A stretch of 64,000 nt of DNA from Oscillospiraceae bacterium (GTDB lineage: Bacteria; Bacillota; Clostridia; Oscillospirales; Acutalibacteraceae). Below, one piece after another: positions 20,701 through 30,552 of the stretch. The DNA lies in the NCBI GenBank assembly GCA_015066295.1, contig SVOR01000002.1, positions 34,547 to 98,546 of the forward strand, in the 5' to 3' direction. The translations under genes were made by a program, and so were the position numbers. The notes under the pieces were generated by a model. The model was given only the letters and a program-made list of their open reading frames with translations, did not search any database and was not told the origin of the DNA. Numbering within the stretch: the first letter of the stretch is position 1; each line of letters opens with the position of its first letter.

Positions 20701-20972
20701 AATATACCAAGAAGGAAAAGAAGCTTAAAAATAATTCTTTTGTTTCTCCCGAAATGTTTAATGGAATTTTTGATTATATTGAAAAGCTGCTTAAAAATAT
20801 GGGAGAAAATCTCTATGCAGGTAAAATAGGGGCAACACCGACCGACGGTCTTGGCAGCGATGCCTGTGCATATTGTGATTATTATTCTATTTGCAATATT
20901 GAGGACAAGCCCCATGTGAAATCCGAAAAAATGCAAAATGCAGATGTTTTATTAAAAATAAAGGAGGTGTAG
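17706..20972 (+). CDS. addB: helicase-exonuclease AddAB, AddB subunit
   Basis: FIYGRAATGKTYTVF P-loop, VVLLVPEQFTFECE, C-terminal Fe-S/nuclease region LRVVDYKTGTK...CAYCDYYSIC; adjacent to addA. Confidence 0.92.
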   Translation: MLQFIYGRAATGKTYTVFERIKNDVENAKQVVLLVPEQFTFECERTLLHTLGDRSSTNVSVLSFTRLYDEICRKKGGRVADVITEFDRVLLIFRAISAVADNLKLWAKYKNSPRFAQIIADIITELKSSAISPDDLKNTIDKISEDYLKDKLEDLSLIYGAYNALLGNTFLDPADSLSRLNDNLLDYKYFENKTVYIDSFKNFTGQQYKILERIISQAKDVVCCFTADEIKADNNNLFYNVRSTAEKIIKIANKYGVEMGDNIKLETHHYTNEELATVEKALLNIPSEKIEKESEFVTLCKCPTRYDEASFAASTIRRLVRTKGYRYKDFVIICRDAENYQKSVIRACEENGVFCFCDQRKSITYQPLTVFIDSLLLLSQSFSTQNILDLLKTGFVLENSEELMQLNNYIYLWNISGAAWRSEWDMNPREFGEIKDRYRKAAEQTIIGVNRSRRRAIEVADEFLTHFKGSPSDMVKAILKTLKTCKVADKLKVYTNNLTCHGLLSQADDARQSWDIIMQIFDGIVKCLPDKEITAKEFIDAWKLAVDFATIGNIPQMLDEVTFGSADRIKPSRPKVAFILGLNQNEFPKVIVSNGIFADSEREKLIEGGLEINSNGFETVIDEDYLAYTSLCCATERLYLSYSASDNSGKSIEPSSIVDTLLGGALNIRVLDFADLKLEDSIPETLRSAEARMCAEYGKNNNNSKTIEYALKDFSDISIDNYLSTFDKRLSSISDETAKKLFGKEVSMSATQFDVYHKCRFSYFCKYGLGLKSIQPATFNVLQRGLIVHYAMQRIIEDYGDVIGTLSRDKTDELVDGYIDEYLQNIPGYKNIETERLKFIVNKISLIAKDVVFHIVCEFAQSSFTPKYCELEIGKKKTIESAPISVTDDVEFSIIGSVDRVDLWNGYLRVVDYKTGTKIFQLPDILLGLNMQMLIYLYSIIHSKNKELNSLTPAGVLYMPSKRDKDGAALTMNGIIVEDEDIVRAMDKDNSGEYIPKLEYTKKEKKLKNNSFVSPEMFNGIFDYIEKLLKNMGENLYAGKIGATPTDGLGSDACAYCDYYSICNIEDKPHVKSEKMQNADVLLKIKEV

Positions 20973-20974
20973 TT

Positions 20975-23900
20975 TTGGCTATCGAATTTACCAAATCTCA
21001 AGAAAACGCTATTGAGGCGGCATCCGGCGCGCTTGTGTCGGCAGCGGCAGGCTCAGGTAAAACGGCAGTTTTGGTGGAACGCGTAATACGTAAGCTTTGC
21101 GGCAAAAACCCAATTGATGCCGACCGATTGCTTGTGGTTACCTTTACCGATGCGGCCGCAAGAGAAATGCGTATGCGTATTGAAAAGCGTATAGGTGAGG
21201 AGTGCCGCAAACATCCTGACAATCATTTTTTAGTCAAGCAAAAACTACAACTCAGAAGCGCTAAAATTTGCACCATCGACTCATTTTGTATCGAGCTTGT
21301 AAGAGAGAATTTCGACCGACTTGGCATAAATCCCGATTTTTCAATTGCCGATGAGGGCTATTTGGTTGTGCTTGCCGAAAACACTCTGACCGAGATTTTA
21401 AACGAATGCTTCGATAATAATTCGGAAGAATTTAAAACCTTGGCCGCCGCTGTTTCAAACGATTTTGATGAAGGTGACCTCAGAGGTTACATAAAAGGAA
21501 TTTATAGATTTGCACAAAATATGCCTTTCCCGGATGAATGGATTTCGGAACAATTAAAAAGGTGTAGAGAAGAAAATGCCATATCTGACACCTTTGACAC
21601 AATATTTCAAATTGCCGAGAAAAAGATAATTGCGGCATACCAAAAAATGCAATTTGCAATTAAGGCGCTTGATGATTATGGCGACCCCGCCAACCAGCTT
21701 TTGCAGAATTTCAATAACGGTAGCGACGATATTGAAATACTTTTAAAGCACGTTAATGAGCGTAATTTTGACAAATTAAATGAACTTGTTTCTACCTTTA
21801 AATTTGATGATTTGCCAAGAATTAAGGGCATAAACGATATTCCCGAGGCGGTTAGCGCCAAAAATTTAAGAGAAGAGGCTAAGGCTATAATTGAATCTCT
21901 TAAAAATATTTTTTACACCGATTATGCTTCAGCCGAGGCTGACCTTAAATTTTCGGCAGAGCTTACCGAAACTCTTTTAAAATTAACCCTTCAATATTCA
22001 AAGGCGTTCTCCTTAAAACGTGAAGAAAAGAATATAATGACCTTCTCGGATACCGAGCATTTGGCGCTAAAACTTCTTTGCGAGTATTCTGATGGCGATA
22101 TTGTTTTAAGGGAAGATGCAAGCAATATCATCAACCGCTTTGACGAGGTTTTGGTTGACGAATTTCAAGACACCAACAATATGCAAAACATTCTATTTTC
22201 GGTGCTTGCCGATAATGAGTCTAAGTTGTTTGTTGTTGGTGACCTAAAACAGAGCATTTATCGTTTCCGTGGCGCTAATCCTAAAAACTTTAATGAGAAA
22301 AAGGAACGCTATATTGATTATGATAAGTCTTCTGCCAACGACCTTAAAAGAATAATACTTGGCAATAATTTCAGAAGTCGTGAGGGCGTTTGTGATTTTG
22401 TTAACTTCTTTTTTGACATAATGATGACGGGCAAAAAAAGTCTGATTCAATATGATAAGGATGACCATCTTATCTTTTCGGCAAAAGATTATCCCACGCT
22501 TAATCAACCCGATGTTGAGGTAGCATTTATAGAGCCGGAAAACGCAAGGAATACCACCGAGCCTGACGCTAAAAATATTGCGGCTTTTATCCATAAGTTT
22601 ATGGCAGAGGGTCAACTTACCGATAAGAACACAAAAATGCCCAGAAAACCAAAATTCAGCGATTTTACCATATTGTTTAGAAACTTATCGAGCAAAGGCA
22701 CTGCCTATGCGATGGAATTAGAAAAATATGGCATTCCCGTTTCGTACAGTCTTGACGGATATACCGAAAATGCCGAAGTACAAATGATTTTTTCGCTACT
22801 TAAGGCTATTGAAAATCCAACAAGAAACATTGAATTGGTTGCAACCATGATGTCGCCGATATTTATGTTTACCGCCGAGCAAATCGCTCAAATACGACTC
22901 ACCAAAAAAGGCGGAGATTTTATTTCGGCAGTCATAACGGCGGCAGAAAAGGGCGACACCAAGTGTCAAAACTTTTTAAATAAGCTTAATCTTTATTCAA
23001 ATATGGCGGCAACAAGCTCTATTGGTGATTTGCTTAATTTTATTTACGATGATACAGGCATTTTAAATGTCGTAAGCGTGCTTGATAAGGGCGGAAATCG
23101 CCGAAGCAACCTGCTGTTACTAAATTCCTTGGCGGCTACCTACGATAGTAATACCTCGCTTAATAATTTGTCGGTGTTTATTGAGTATATAATCAAGCTA
23201 TCCGAGAAAAACATTAAAGGCGCAGGTGTATCGGCAGGTGAGGACAGCGTAACGCTTATGACTATTCACAAGTCAAAAGGATTACAATTCCCCGTATGTA
23301 TTATTGCCGATACTGCTACCTCGTTTAGTCATGCTGATACCTCTGATAAACTGCTTGTTGATGAGATGGGCGGCGTTTCTTTCAAATTTAATTCTAAAAA
23401 CGATTCGTCACTTGTTTCTCCGCTTAGCCGAGAGGTTATTTCGGGTCGTATACGTGACGAACAATTGGCTGAGGAGTTAAGACTTCTATACGTTGCCTTT
23501 ACGCGAGCTGAGGAAAAACTGTTTGTTTCGGTACCTGTTAAGGACGTCGAAGAAAGGCTTATGCAGTGTGTCGTGCCCGTAATATATTCTGATAGTTATC
23601 AAAAATATTCCGATTTAATTACCTATGGTAATTCCTATGCGGCATGGTTGATTTCTGCTTTGGCTGTGCATCAATCCTCGCAGGATATATTTAAACAAAA
23701 AAATATGTTTGAATTGGTGAATAACGATTCACTTAAGATTTCGGTTAACTTTGATAAGGAATTAACCGTTGAGGGCGCTTCGGCAGAGGCGACAGAAAAA
23801 GAGGTTTTACCGAATTTAGAGCTTGCAAATAGAATTGCCGACGCTCTTTCGTATGAGTATCCGTATGAGTCGCTCAAAAATATCGAATCAAAAGCATCGG

Positions 23901-24487
23901 TTACCGAGCTTGCCCATAAGGCAGAAAAGGGAGACTTTAGTTTCACTTCGTCACCTGCATTTTTATCTGCAAAGGGTATGACGGCGGCGCAAATCGGTAC
24001 CGCAACACACCGCTTTATGCAGTTTGCAGATTTTGAAAATGCCAAGCGTGATTTAGAGGGTGAAATAGAGCGGCTTTATGAGTGGCAGTTTATTACCTAT
24101 AGCGAAAAGCAGGCAATAAATACCGAGGCGGTTTCTAAGTTTTTTGATAGCGAGCTTTACAGACGTATTGCTAATGCAGAACGAATAGAACGAGAAATGC
24201 GTTTTCTTACCGAAATTGAAGCCGGACAAATCAATGACCAATTACCCGAAGACATAAAAAAAGAAAAAATTGTTGTTCAAGGTTCGGTTGACTGTGTATT
24301 TGTTGAGGATAACCAAATTGTAGTAATCGATTTTAAAACCGACCGTATTAAAAGTGAAGACGAACTGAATGCGGCATACGGCGAACAGCTTGACATTTAC
24401 GCTAAGGCCTGTCAAAAGATTTTTGAAAAACCGATTAAGGAAAAGCTTATCTATTCGTTCGCTTTAGGTAAGGCTATTAAACAATAA
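20975..24487 (+). CDS. addA: helicase-exonuclease AddAB, AddA subunit
   Basis: TKSQENAIEAASGALVSAAAGSGKTAVLVERVI, VDEFQDTNNMQ, GDLKQSIYRFRGANP, VIDFKTDR nuclease motif. Confidence 0.96.
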   Translation: MAIEFTKSQENAIEAASGALVSAAAGSGKTAVLVERVIRKLCGKNPIDADRLLVVTFTDAAAREMRMRIEKRIGEECRKHPDNHFLVKQKLQLRSAKICTIDSFCIELVRENFDRLGINPDFSIADEGYLVVLAENTLTEILNECFDNNSEEFKTLAAAVSNDFDEGDLRGYIKGIYRFAQNMPFPDEWISEQLKRCREENAISDTFDTIFQIAEKKIIAAYQKMQFAIKALDDYGDPANQLLQNFNNGSDDIEILLKHVNERNFDKLNELVSTFKFDDLPRIKGINDIPEAVSAKNLREEAKAIIESLKNIFYTDYASAEADLKFSAELTETLLKLTLQYSKAFSLKREEKNIMTFSDTEHLALKLLCEYSDGDIVLREDASNIINRFDEVLVDEFQDTNNMQNILFSVLADNESKLFVVGDLKQSIYRFRGANPKNFNEKKERYIDYDKSSANDLKRIILGNNFRSREGVCDFVNFFFDIMMTGKKSLIQYDKDDHLIFSAKDYPTLNQPDVEVAFIEPENARNTTEPDAKNIAAFIHKFMAEGQLTDKNTKMPRKPKFSDFTILFRNLSSKGTAYAMELEKYGIPVSYSLDGYTENAEVQMIFSLLKAIENPTRNIELVATMMSPIFMFTAEQIAQIRLTKKGGDFISAVITAAEKGDTKCQNFLNKLNLYSNMAATSSIGDLLNFIYDDTGILNVVSVLDKGGNRRSNLLLLNSLAATYDSNTSLNNLSVFIEYIIKLSEKNIKGAGVSAGEDSVTLMTIHKSKGLQFPVCIIADTATSFSHADTSDKLLVDEMGGVSFKFNSKNDSSLVSPLSREVISGRIRDEQLAEELRLLYVAFTRAEEKLFVSVPVKDVEERLMQCVVPVIYSDSYQKYSDLITYGNSYAAWLISALAVHQSSQDIFKQKNMFELVNNDSLKISVNFDKELTVEGASAEATEKEVLPNLELANRIADALSYEYPYESLKNIESKASVTELAHKAEKGDFSFTSSPAFLSAKGMTAAQIGTATHRFMQFADFENAKRDLEGEIERLYEWQFITYSEKQAINTEAVSKFFDSELYRRIANAERIEREMRFLTEIEAGQINDQLPEDIKKEKIVVQGSVDCVFVEDNQIVVIDFKTDRIKSEDELNAAYGEQLDIYAKACQKIFEKPIKEKLIYSFALGKAIKQ

Positions 24488-24512
24488 AAAGGAGTGCGTT
24501 GCACTCCTTTTT
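24486..24512. terminator. Bidirectional terminator between addA and dpaB
   Basis: AAAAAGGAGTGC-gtt-GCACTCCTTTTT. Confidence 0.8.
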
Positions 24513-25092
24513 ATTGTTTGTTTATCAGTATTGGTTGTAGCTGTTCACCGCTGAGTGCGGCAAACATTGTTTCAAGTGTTTTATCAAAGTCGGCAATTAG
24601 GGAATTGTTTTTGCCCTTTGGGTCATCCTGCCCAAAAGGTATAAAATAAATATTTTTTGTGTTCAAAAGTTTTCCTATATTAACTGCCGAAGCACCGAGT
24701 GCGTCGTTAGTTGCAATTCCAAGCACTACGGGGCGATTATTTCTTAAATGCGCCTTAACCGCCATAGTTACCGATGAATCGGTGATGCCGTTGGCAATTT
24801 TGGCAAGTGTGTTTCCCGTACAGGGAGATACAATTAAAACATCAAGCAGTTTTTTGGGTCCGATCGGCTCGGCACCCGTTATGGAATGAATAATTTGGTT
24901 TTCGGTAATGCCGACAACCCTTTCACGCAAATCATCCGCTTTATTAAAACGGTTATCGGTGTTATATACAACTTCAGACATTATTGGTATTAAATTGATT
25001 TTATTCTTTTTCAGAATTTCCAACTGTTTGACCGACTCTGCTATGGTGCAGAAGGAACCGCACAAGGCGTATCCTGCCGTTATTCCGGGCAT
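24511..25092 (-). CDS. dpaB: dipicolinate synthase subunit B
   Basis: Flavoprotein-like; GYALCGSFCTIAESVKQLE, LIVSPCTGNTLAKIANGITDSSVTMAVKAHLRNNRPVVLGIATNDALG. Confidence 0.93.
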   Translation of the reverse strand: MPGITAGYALCGSFCTIAESVKQLEILKKNKINLIPIMSEVVYNTDNRFNKADDLRERVVGITENQIIHSITGAEPIGPKKLLDVLIVSPCTGNTLAKIANGITDSSVTMAVKAHLRNNRPVVLGIATNDALGASAVNIGKLLNTKNIYFIPFGQDDPKGKNNSLIADFDKTLETMFAALSGEQLQPILINKQ

Positions 25093-25104
25093 AAAAATCT
25101 CCTC

Positions 25105-25893
25105 TTATTTATTAGTTATTAGTTTAATAATGGTGGTGGTTAATATTTCTGCCGCCGTTTGTGGCGCACATTTTCCGGGAAGTCCCGAGGCAATTATAAC
25201 GGGAATTCCTATTTTTTCTGCATATTTAAAATCAACACCGAACGGGGCAGAGGCAAGCTCAATAATCAAGCAATCCTTTTTGCAGCCCTTTAATACCGCT
25301 TCATCTAAAACAAGAGAATCAACCGTATTAAAAATTATATCGTAATTTTGAGCACTGTTTTTGATTTCGTATGTGTTTATTGCGTTAAAGCCCTGCGCCT
25401 TAATAAAGGCAAAGTCTATATCGCGTCGTGCCGAAACGGTTACGTTTGCCCTTAAACCTTTTAATCGGTCGGCTAAAATCTTGCCGCATTTACCGTTGCC
25501 AACGACAAGGCAGTTGCTTTTCCACAAGGTGTGGGGTGTATTTTTAATTGCAATTTCAATCGCACCCTCTGCGGTGGGCACTGCATTTAAAAAGGTTAGC
25601 TCATCATCCTTACCGTAATCGATTGACTCAATATTAACAAAGCTATAATTTCCGCATAAAACCTTTTGTCGGTTTATCTTTTTAATTATTTCTGCTAAAA
25701 AGAGTTTATCCTCACTCAGCGTGTTGTTAACGGTTAGTCCGTCCTTGGTTGTCGGGTAAGGGAAAACAATACAATCATAGTCATCGAAATTCATATTTAA
25801 TTGATTTCGTTTGGTAATGTGCTCGGTTAGGTGTCCTGCGTTTTTTAAATTATCTCTTACTATTTCTTGTCGGCGGTCGCCGCCGATTAGAAG
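25105..25893 (-). CDS. dpaA: dipicolinate synthase subunit A
   Basis: LLIGGDRRQ, CLVVGNGKCGKILADRLKGLRANVTVSARRDIDFAFIKAQGF, IVIELASAPFGVDF; exact start uncertain. Confidence 0.9.
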   Translation of the reverse strand, partial: LLIGGDRRQEIVRDNLKNAGHLTEHITKRNQLNMNFDDYDCIVFPYPTTKDGLTVNNTLSEDKLFLAEIIKKINRQKVLCGNYSFVNIESIDYGKDDELTFLNAVPTAEGAIEIAIKNTPHTLWKSNCLVVGNGKCGKILADRLKGLRANVTVSARRDIDFAFIKAQGFNAINTYEIKNSAQNYDIIFNTVDSLVLDEAVLKGCKKDCLIIELASAPFGVDFKYAEKIGIPVIIASGLPGKCAPQTAAEILTTTIIKLITNK

Positions 25894-25923
25894 TATGTTC
25901 ATTAAATTCACCACACAAAAAAT

Positions 25924-25961
25924 AAGCGTCATAAAATGCTATACTACATTTTATGACGCTT
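25924..25961. terminator. Hairpin between cca and dpaA
   Basis: AAGCGTCATAAAATG-ctatacta-CATTTTATGACGCTT. Confidence 0.7.
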
Positions 25962-25972
25962 GTAATTTTGGG

Positions 25973-27136
25973 TTACATATTTCCAATTAGCTCGAGCAGC
26001 TTTTCTTTAGTGTTAAGTGAATTATCCTTTATAACTGCTGCTAGCAGTTTTTCAAGAATAACACCAATATCATTATTTTTATAACCAAACTCTATTAAAG
26101 AATTTCCGTTTATATCTAAGTGTTTAATAAGATAGGCTTCGTTGTTCTTAAATATTTCGTTTAATTCTTTTTGAGCATATTGGGTATTTATATTTTTGTA
26201 AATTTCAAGATAATTAAGATAATCTGCGATATCAGACTTTGATAAACGTCTTAGCATTAGCTTTAAATCAGTTTTATCTGGGTCTAGAGAAACTTTCTCG
26301 GCGAATAAAAGGTTTTCACAGTATTTTTTAAGCTCGTTATCAGTTTTAAGCAGTTTACACAAATCAAGTGGGGAAACGTCACATAATTTAGAGAACAAAT
26401 AAAAGCGAAGCTCGCGGCTTTTGTTTACTTTACCGATAAGCTCGGGGGTTTTAATAGATTTAATTCCTAAAAATTCGAACCCACCGTTTTTGCAAATCAA
26501 ATCAATTTTTTCGGGGTAATCGCTGCATAAAATCTGAATTAATTCTGAAAAAATACGCTCTGCGCTTATGAATTTTAACAGATGAATGTTTTTAATAATT
26601 CCGTCGATGGTCGATTTTTCAATTTTAAAATTAAATCGTGACGCAAAGCGAACGGCTCTAAGAATTCGCAAAGCGTCCTCACAAAAACGCTCATCGGCAT
26701 TTCCGACGGCACGTATAACGCCGTCTGCAAGGTCGGATTTACCGCCAAATAAATCTAAAAGTCCGCTTTTTTCATTATATGCCATAGCATTTATTGTGAA
26801 ATCTCGGCGGCTTAAATCAAACTTAATGTCAGACACAAAGCTTACCTGCTCGGGTGAGCGATGATTATTGTAGTCACCGTCATTTCTAAAGGTGGTAACT
26901 TCGACATTGTTGTTATCACTTACGACAGTAACCGTGCCGTGTTTGATACCCGTCTTGATAGTCTTATCAAATATAGCGCAAATTTCATCAGGTAAAGCGG
27001 AGGTGGTTACGTCAAAGTCTGCGGGCGTTTTTCCTAAAATTAAATCACGAACAGAGCCACCGACAATATATGCCTCGTGGCCGTTTTCTTCAAGCGTTTT
27101 TATAATATTTCGTACAAAATCGGGTAAAATATACAT
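25973..27136 (-). CDS. cca: CCA tRNA nucleotidyltransferase / poly(A) polymerase family
   Basis: AYIVGGSVRDLILGKTPADFDVTTSALPDE, RRDFTINAMAYN, EDALRILRAVRFASRF. Confidence 0.94.
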   Translation of the reverse strand: MYILPDFVRNIIKTLEENGHEAYIVGGSVRDLILGKTPADFDVTTSALPDEICAIFDKTIKTGIKHGTVTVVSDNNNVEVTTFRNDGDYNNHRSPEQVSFVSDIKFDLSRRDFTINAMAYNEKSGLLDLFGGKSDLADGVIRAVGNADERFCEDALRILRAVRFASRFNFKIEKSTIDGIIKNIHLLKFISAERIFSELIQILCSDYPEKIDLICKNGGFEFLGIKSIKTPELIGKVNKSRELRFYLFSKLCDVSPLDLCKLLKTDNELKKYCENLLFAEKVSLDPDKTDLKLMLRRLSKSDIADYLNYLEIYKNINTQYAQKELNEIFKNNEAYLIKHLDINGNSLIEFGYKNNDIGVILEKLLAAVIKDNSLNTKEKLLELIGNM

Positions 27137-27222
27137 TTTTTTCCTCTTTAAATAAAATAGTTGTTTATTTTTTAATTGTTTTGCAATATAATAGAAATGT
27201 AAAATCTGTAAGGGGATTATTT

Positions 27223-28599
27223 ATGAAACAGTTACGCGAAGAAGATAAAATCATTCAAAATGTAAAAAAAGTTCATATGATAGGTATCGGCGGTTCGGGT
27301 ATGTGTCCGCTTGCCGAGATACTCCATTCAAAAGGCTATATACTAACCGGTTCCGATAATAACATAAGCGACCCGCTTAAAAGGGTTAAGGCGCTCGGTG
27401 TTACGGTTTATATGGGACACAATGCCGAAAACGTTAAGGGTGCCGAATTGGTTGTCTATTCTGCGGCTATTAGTCAGGATAACCCTGAAATTGTATATGC
27501 CAAGGAAAACGGCATACCGACTATGGAGCGTTCGCATTTGCTTGGCGCTTTAACCCGTATGTATGATAACGTTATCGGCGTGTGTGGTACGCACGGCAAA
27601 ACCTCTACCACCTCTATGATAACACAAATTTTGTATTTAAACAAGTTAGATCCCACAGCGGTTATCGGCGGTAAGCTTCCGCTTATCAATTCTAACGGCA
27701 GAACAGGGCAGACCGAGAATATGGTTTGCGAGGCTTGCGAGTTTGTTGATACATTTTTGCAAATGTCACCCGATGTGTCGGTTTTGCTAAATATAGATAA
27801 CGACCATTTAGATTATTTTAAAACGATGGATAATCTCGTGTTATCCTTCCACAAGTTTATCGCTATGTCAAAGCTCGCTTTTATTAACGGTGATGATATA
27901 CTCGTTAAAAAGGCGGCAGAAAACATTGATGCTAAAATAATCACCTTTGGTTTAGATAAGTCTAACGATTATTATGCCGATAATTTAAGGCAGTCTAAAT
28001 TCGGCTATGCATTTGATGTGTTTAAGGGCGGCAAAAAACTAGTTAATATAGAAATGCATATACCCGGTTATCACAACGTAATGAACGGTCTTGCCGCAAT
28101 AGCTGTCGCAGATTATATGGGTGCGGCACCCGATGGTATTAAAACTGCACTTGAGCAGTTTACAGGTGCGGGCAGACGCTTTGAATTTTTGGGTGAGTAT
28201 AACGGCTTTGTGCTTGCCGATGATTATGCGCACCATCCCACCGAAATTAAAGCAACTCTCTCGGCGGCAAAGACGCTTGATTATAAGCGAGTAATTGCGG
28301 TATTCCAACCCTTTACTTTTTCAAGGACTGCACTTTTGCGTGATGAGTTTATTGAGTCTTTGAAGATTGCCGATAAGGTGATTTTGATGCCGATTATGGG
28401 CTCGCGTGAAAAGAACACCTACGGAATTTCCTCAGAGGATATTGCATGCAAATTAGATGATGCAGTAGTGCGTGATACCTTTGAAGAGGTCGCAGATGAA
28501 ATTATAGGCATCGCAAAGGATGGCGATTTAGTCATTACAATGGGAGGCGGCGATATCTATAAAGCGGCTCATATCGTTCAAGATAAATTAGGAAAATAA
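27223..28599 (+). CDS. murC: UDP-N-acetylmuramate--L-alanine ligase
   Basis: HMIGIGGSGMCPLAEIL, GVCGTHGKTSTTSMI, DDYAHHPTEIKATL, FQPFTFSRT. Confidence 0.96.
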   Translation: MKQLREEDKIIQNVKKVHMIGIGGSGMCPLAEILHSKGYILTGSDNNISDPLKRVKALGVTVYMGHNAENVKGAELVVYSAAISQDNPEIVYAKENGIPTMERSHLLGALTRMYDNVIGVCGTHGKTSTTSMITQILYLNKLDPTAVIGGKLPLINSNGRTGQTENMVCEACEFVDTFLQMSPDVSVLLNIDNDHLDYFKTMDNLVLSFHKFIAMSKLAFINGDDILVKKAAENIDAKIITFGLDKSNDYYADNLRQSKFGYAFDVFKGGKKLVNIEMHIPGYHNVMNGLAAIAVADYMGAAPDGIKTALEQFTGAGRRFEFLGEYNGFVLADDYAHHPTEIKATLSAAKTLDYKRVIAVFQPFTFSRTALLRDEFIESLKIADKVILMPIMGSREKNTYGISSEDIACKLDDAVVRDTFEEVADEIIGIAKDGDLVITMGGGDIYKAAHIVQDKLGK

Positions 28600-28601
28600 T
28601 T

Positions 28602-28628
28602 AAAAGGCGTACTTAGTACGCCTTTTTT
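28602..28628. terminator. terminator between murC and solute-binding protein
   Basis: AAAAGGCGTAC-tta-GTACGCCTTTTTT. Confidence 0.8.
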
Positions 28629-30075
28629 ATATATCCTTTACAACGCATGAAAAATCGATAAAACCGTTAGTGTCAAAGAATTTGATTTCTGTAAGGCACT
28701 CATCATAAGCAAACACAGTGCCGTAGTAGGCGAGAGGTATTATGTTTGAATATTTAAAGATATCTTCTTGTTTAATTGTGTCTGACGTTTTTAACTTTTC
28801 AAAATATGCCGCACGATTATTTTCATTTATTTCAAACGAATAAGCGGCTATGTGGTGCTTGTTTAACGAGCTTTTGTAGATAACGCTGCTGTCCGAATCA
28901 AGCTTAGAAATATTTAAATAAGCCCCGAGATTTTGTTGCCAATGACCTGCAACCGCCTTTAAAATGTCGGTAACGGCATCATCTCCGTAATAAATAAGTG
29001 TGCTCTCGGGGAATACACCATCAAGCTTTTTAAGCTCAGCGTCATAAATCTTTTTGGCAACTGTGGGGGAGTAAATATTTGTTTTTCCCTCGTTTTTTTG
29101 GAGTACGTCGGGAAGCAGCGTATCGGCAAAGGAATAGCTTTCGTTAATATCGGCAAAATCATCAGCCTTAATGAGTGACGAGTGTAAAGCGCGCTTCATA
29201 TTGCGTGAATAACCATTGCCGAGTGAGAGCAGCAGCACCTTGTTCTGCATTGTTTTTGTGTTAAAACCGTCTTTTTTGGCGGTAGTAATTTCACCGCAGT
29301 TTATTTCGGCAATATCAACCGACGATTTGTTAAGTGTTTCAAGGGTTGTATATTCGTTGCTTTTTGAAAAATAAACGGCTGAATTTTTTGGCACAAAGTT
29401 ACCTTTATATTGGTCGTTTTTTAGAATTCGCATTGCAAAATCTTCTATATTCCATTTGGTTAGCTTATATGAGCCGTTGCTGAGTGTTGTTTCGAGCGAC
29501 ATACCGTATTTTCCGACCGAGGAAATAAAGAAATCCTCGTTGCAGGGCATACATATTGCGGTGGTAAGTGTGTATAGGAAATTACTATCGGTATAATCAA
29601 GTTCAATTTTTAAGGTGTGGTTATCTATTGCGCTAATGCCTAATAGATTAGGGGTAATTCCGTTTTTGTGAACAGCCTCGGCGTTTTTAACAGCATATAA
29701 AAGTTGTGCGTTTGGTGATTCGGTCCGAGGGTCAAGCGCTCGACGAAAAGCAAACACAAAATCATGTGCAGTAACGCTTTCGCCATTGCTCCAAACAGCA
29801 TCCTTTTTAAGCTTAAAGGTGTAGGTGAGACCGCTTTGCTTGTAGCTTTCGGCAATACCGTTTACTATTTTTCCGTCACTATCCTGTCGCAGAAGTCCCT
29901 CATATATATTGCGTACAAGCATAAGCTCGACAAAAGACGAAGCTGTCTGCGGGTCGAGTGTTTTTGGGCAATTTATTGCGCCGTAATAAACAATGGCAGA
30001 GGAGTTAGAATCGCCGCAGCCTGTCATTAGGCATATTAAAATTAAAGATAATAATATCGCAATAATTTTTTTCAT
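28627..30075 (-). CDS. peptide ABC transporter substrate-binding lipoprotein (OppA-like), orphan
   Basis: Lipobox LICLMTGCGDSN; GAINCPKTLDPQTASSFVELMLVRNIYEGLLRQD, WSNGESVTAHDFVFAFRRALDP. Confidence 0.88.
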   Translation of the reverse strand: MKKIIAILLSLILICLMTGCGDSNSSAIVYYGAINCPKTLDPQTASSFVELMLVRNIYEGLLRQDSDGKIVNGIAESYKQSGLTYTFKLKKDAVWSNGESVTAHDFVFAFRRALDPRTESPNAQLLYAVKNAEAVHKNGITPNLLGISAIDNHTLKIELDYTDSNFLYTLTTAICMPCNEDFFISSVGKYGMSLETTLSNGSYKLTKWNIEDFAMRILKNDQYKGNFVPKNSAVYFSKSNEYTTLETLNKSSVDIAEINCGEITTAKKDGFNTKTMQNKVLLLSLGNGYSRNMKRALHSSLIKADDFADINESYSFADTLLPDVLQKNEGKTNIYSPTVAKKIYDAELKKLDGVFPESTLIYYGDDAVTDILKAVAGHWQQNLGAYLNISKLDSDSSVIYKSSLNKHHIAAYSFEINENNRAAYFEKLKTSDTIKQEDIFKYSNIIPLAYYGTVFAYDECLTEIKFFDTNGFIDFSCVVKDI

Positions 30076-30166
30076 AAATACTAATAGTCCTTCAAAATCA
30101 ATTATAGAATTATTATATGACAAAACATAATACTTTTCAAGGATAATTTAATGTAAAGAAAAAAAC

Positions 30167-30195
30167 TTGACACACCTTAAAATGTGTGGTATACT
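30167..30195 (+). promoter_or_regulatory. sigma-A-type promoter for ylxM-ffh
   Basis: TTGACA (30167) - 17 nt - TATACT (30190). Confidence 0.75.
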
Positions 30196-30238
30196 GTTTG
30201 CTGTAAAGTTAAAAACTTTCCACTTGTTTGAGGTTTTT

Positions 30239-30541
30239 ATGAAAGATTTAAGTATTACGGTCTTGTTTGACTATTATGGCGACTGCCTTAGTGATAAGCA
30301 GCGCGAGTTATTCGATTTTTATTACAATGAAGATTATTCTTTGGCCGAGGTTGCCCAAAACGTTGGTATTTCGAGGCAGGGTGTTAGAGATTCGGTTAAG
30401 CGTACCGAACAACAGCTTCGCGAGTTTGAAAGCAAGCTTCACCTTTGCGAGAAAACAAACGATTTAAAGGCCGTTGCAGATGAGTTTAAAAAGGGCAACG
30501 CTTCATTAGAGCATTTATTAGATTTTATTGAGAATTTTTAG
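30239..30541 (+). CDS. ylxM: YlxM family DNA-binding protein (SRP operon)
   Basis: LFDYYGDCLSDKQRELFDFYYNEDYSLAEVAQNVGISRQGVRDSVKR; upstream of ffh. Confidence 0.92.
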   Translation: MKDLSITVLFDYYGDCLSDKQRELFDFYYNEDYSLAEVAQNVGISRQGVRDSVKRTEQQLREFESKLHLCEKTNDLKAVADEFKKGNASLEHLLDFIENF

Positions 30542-30552
30542 GATGTGTTTTT

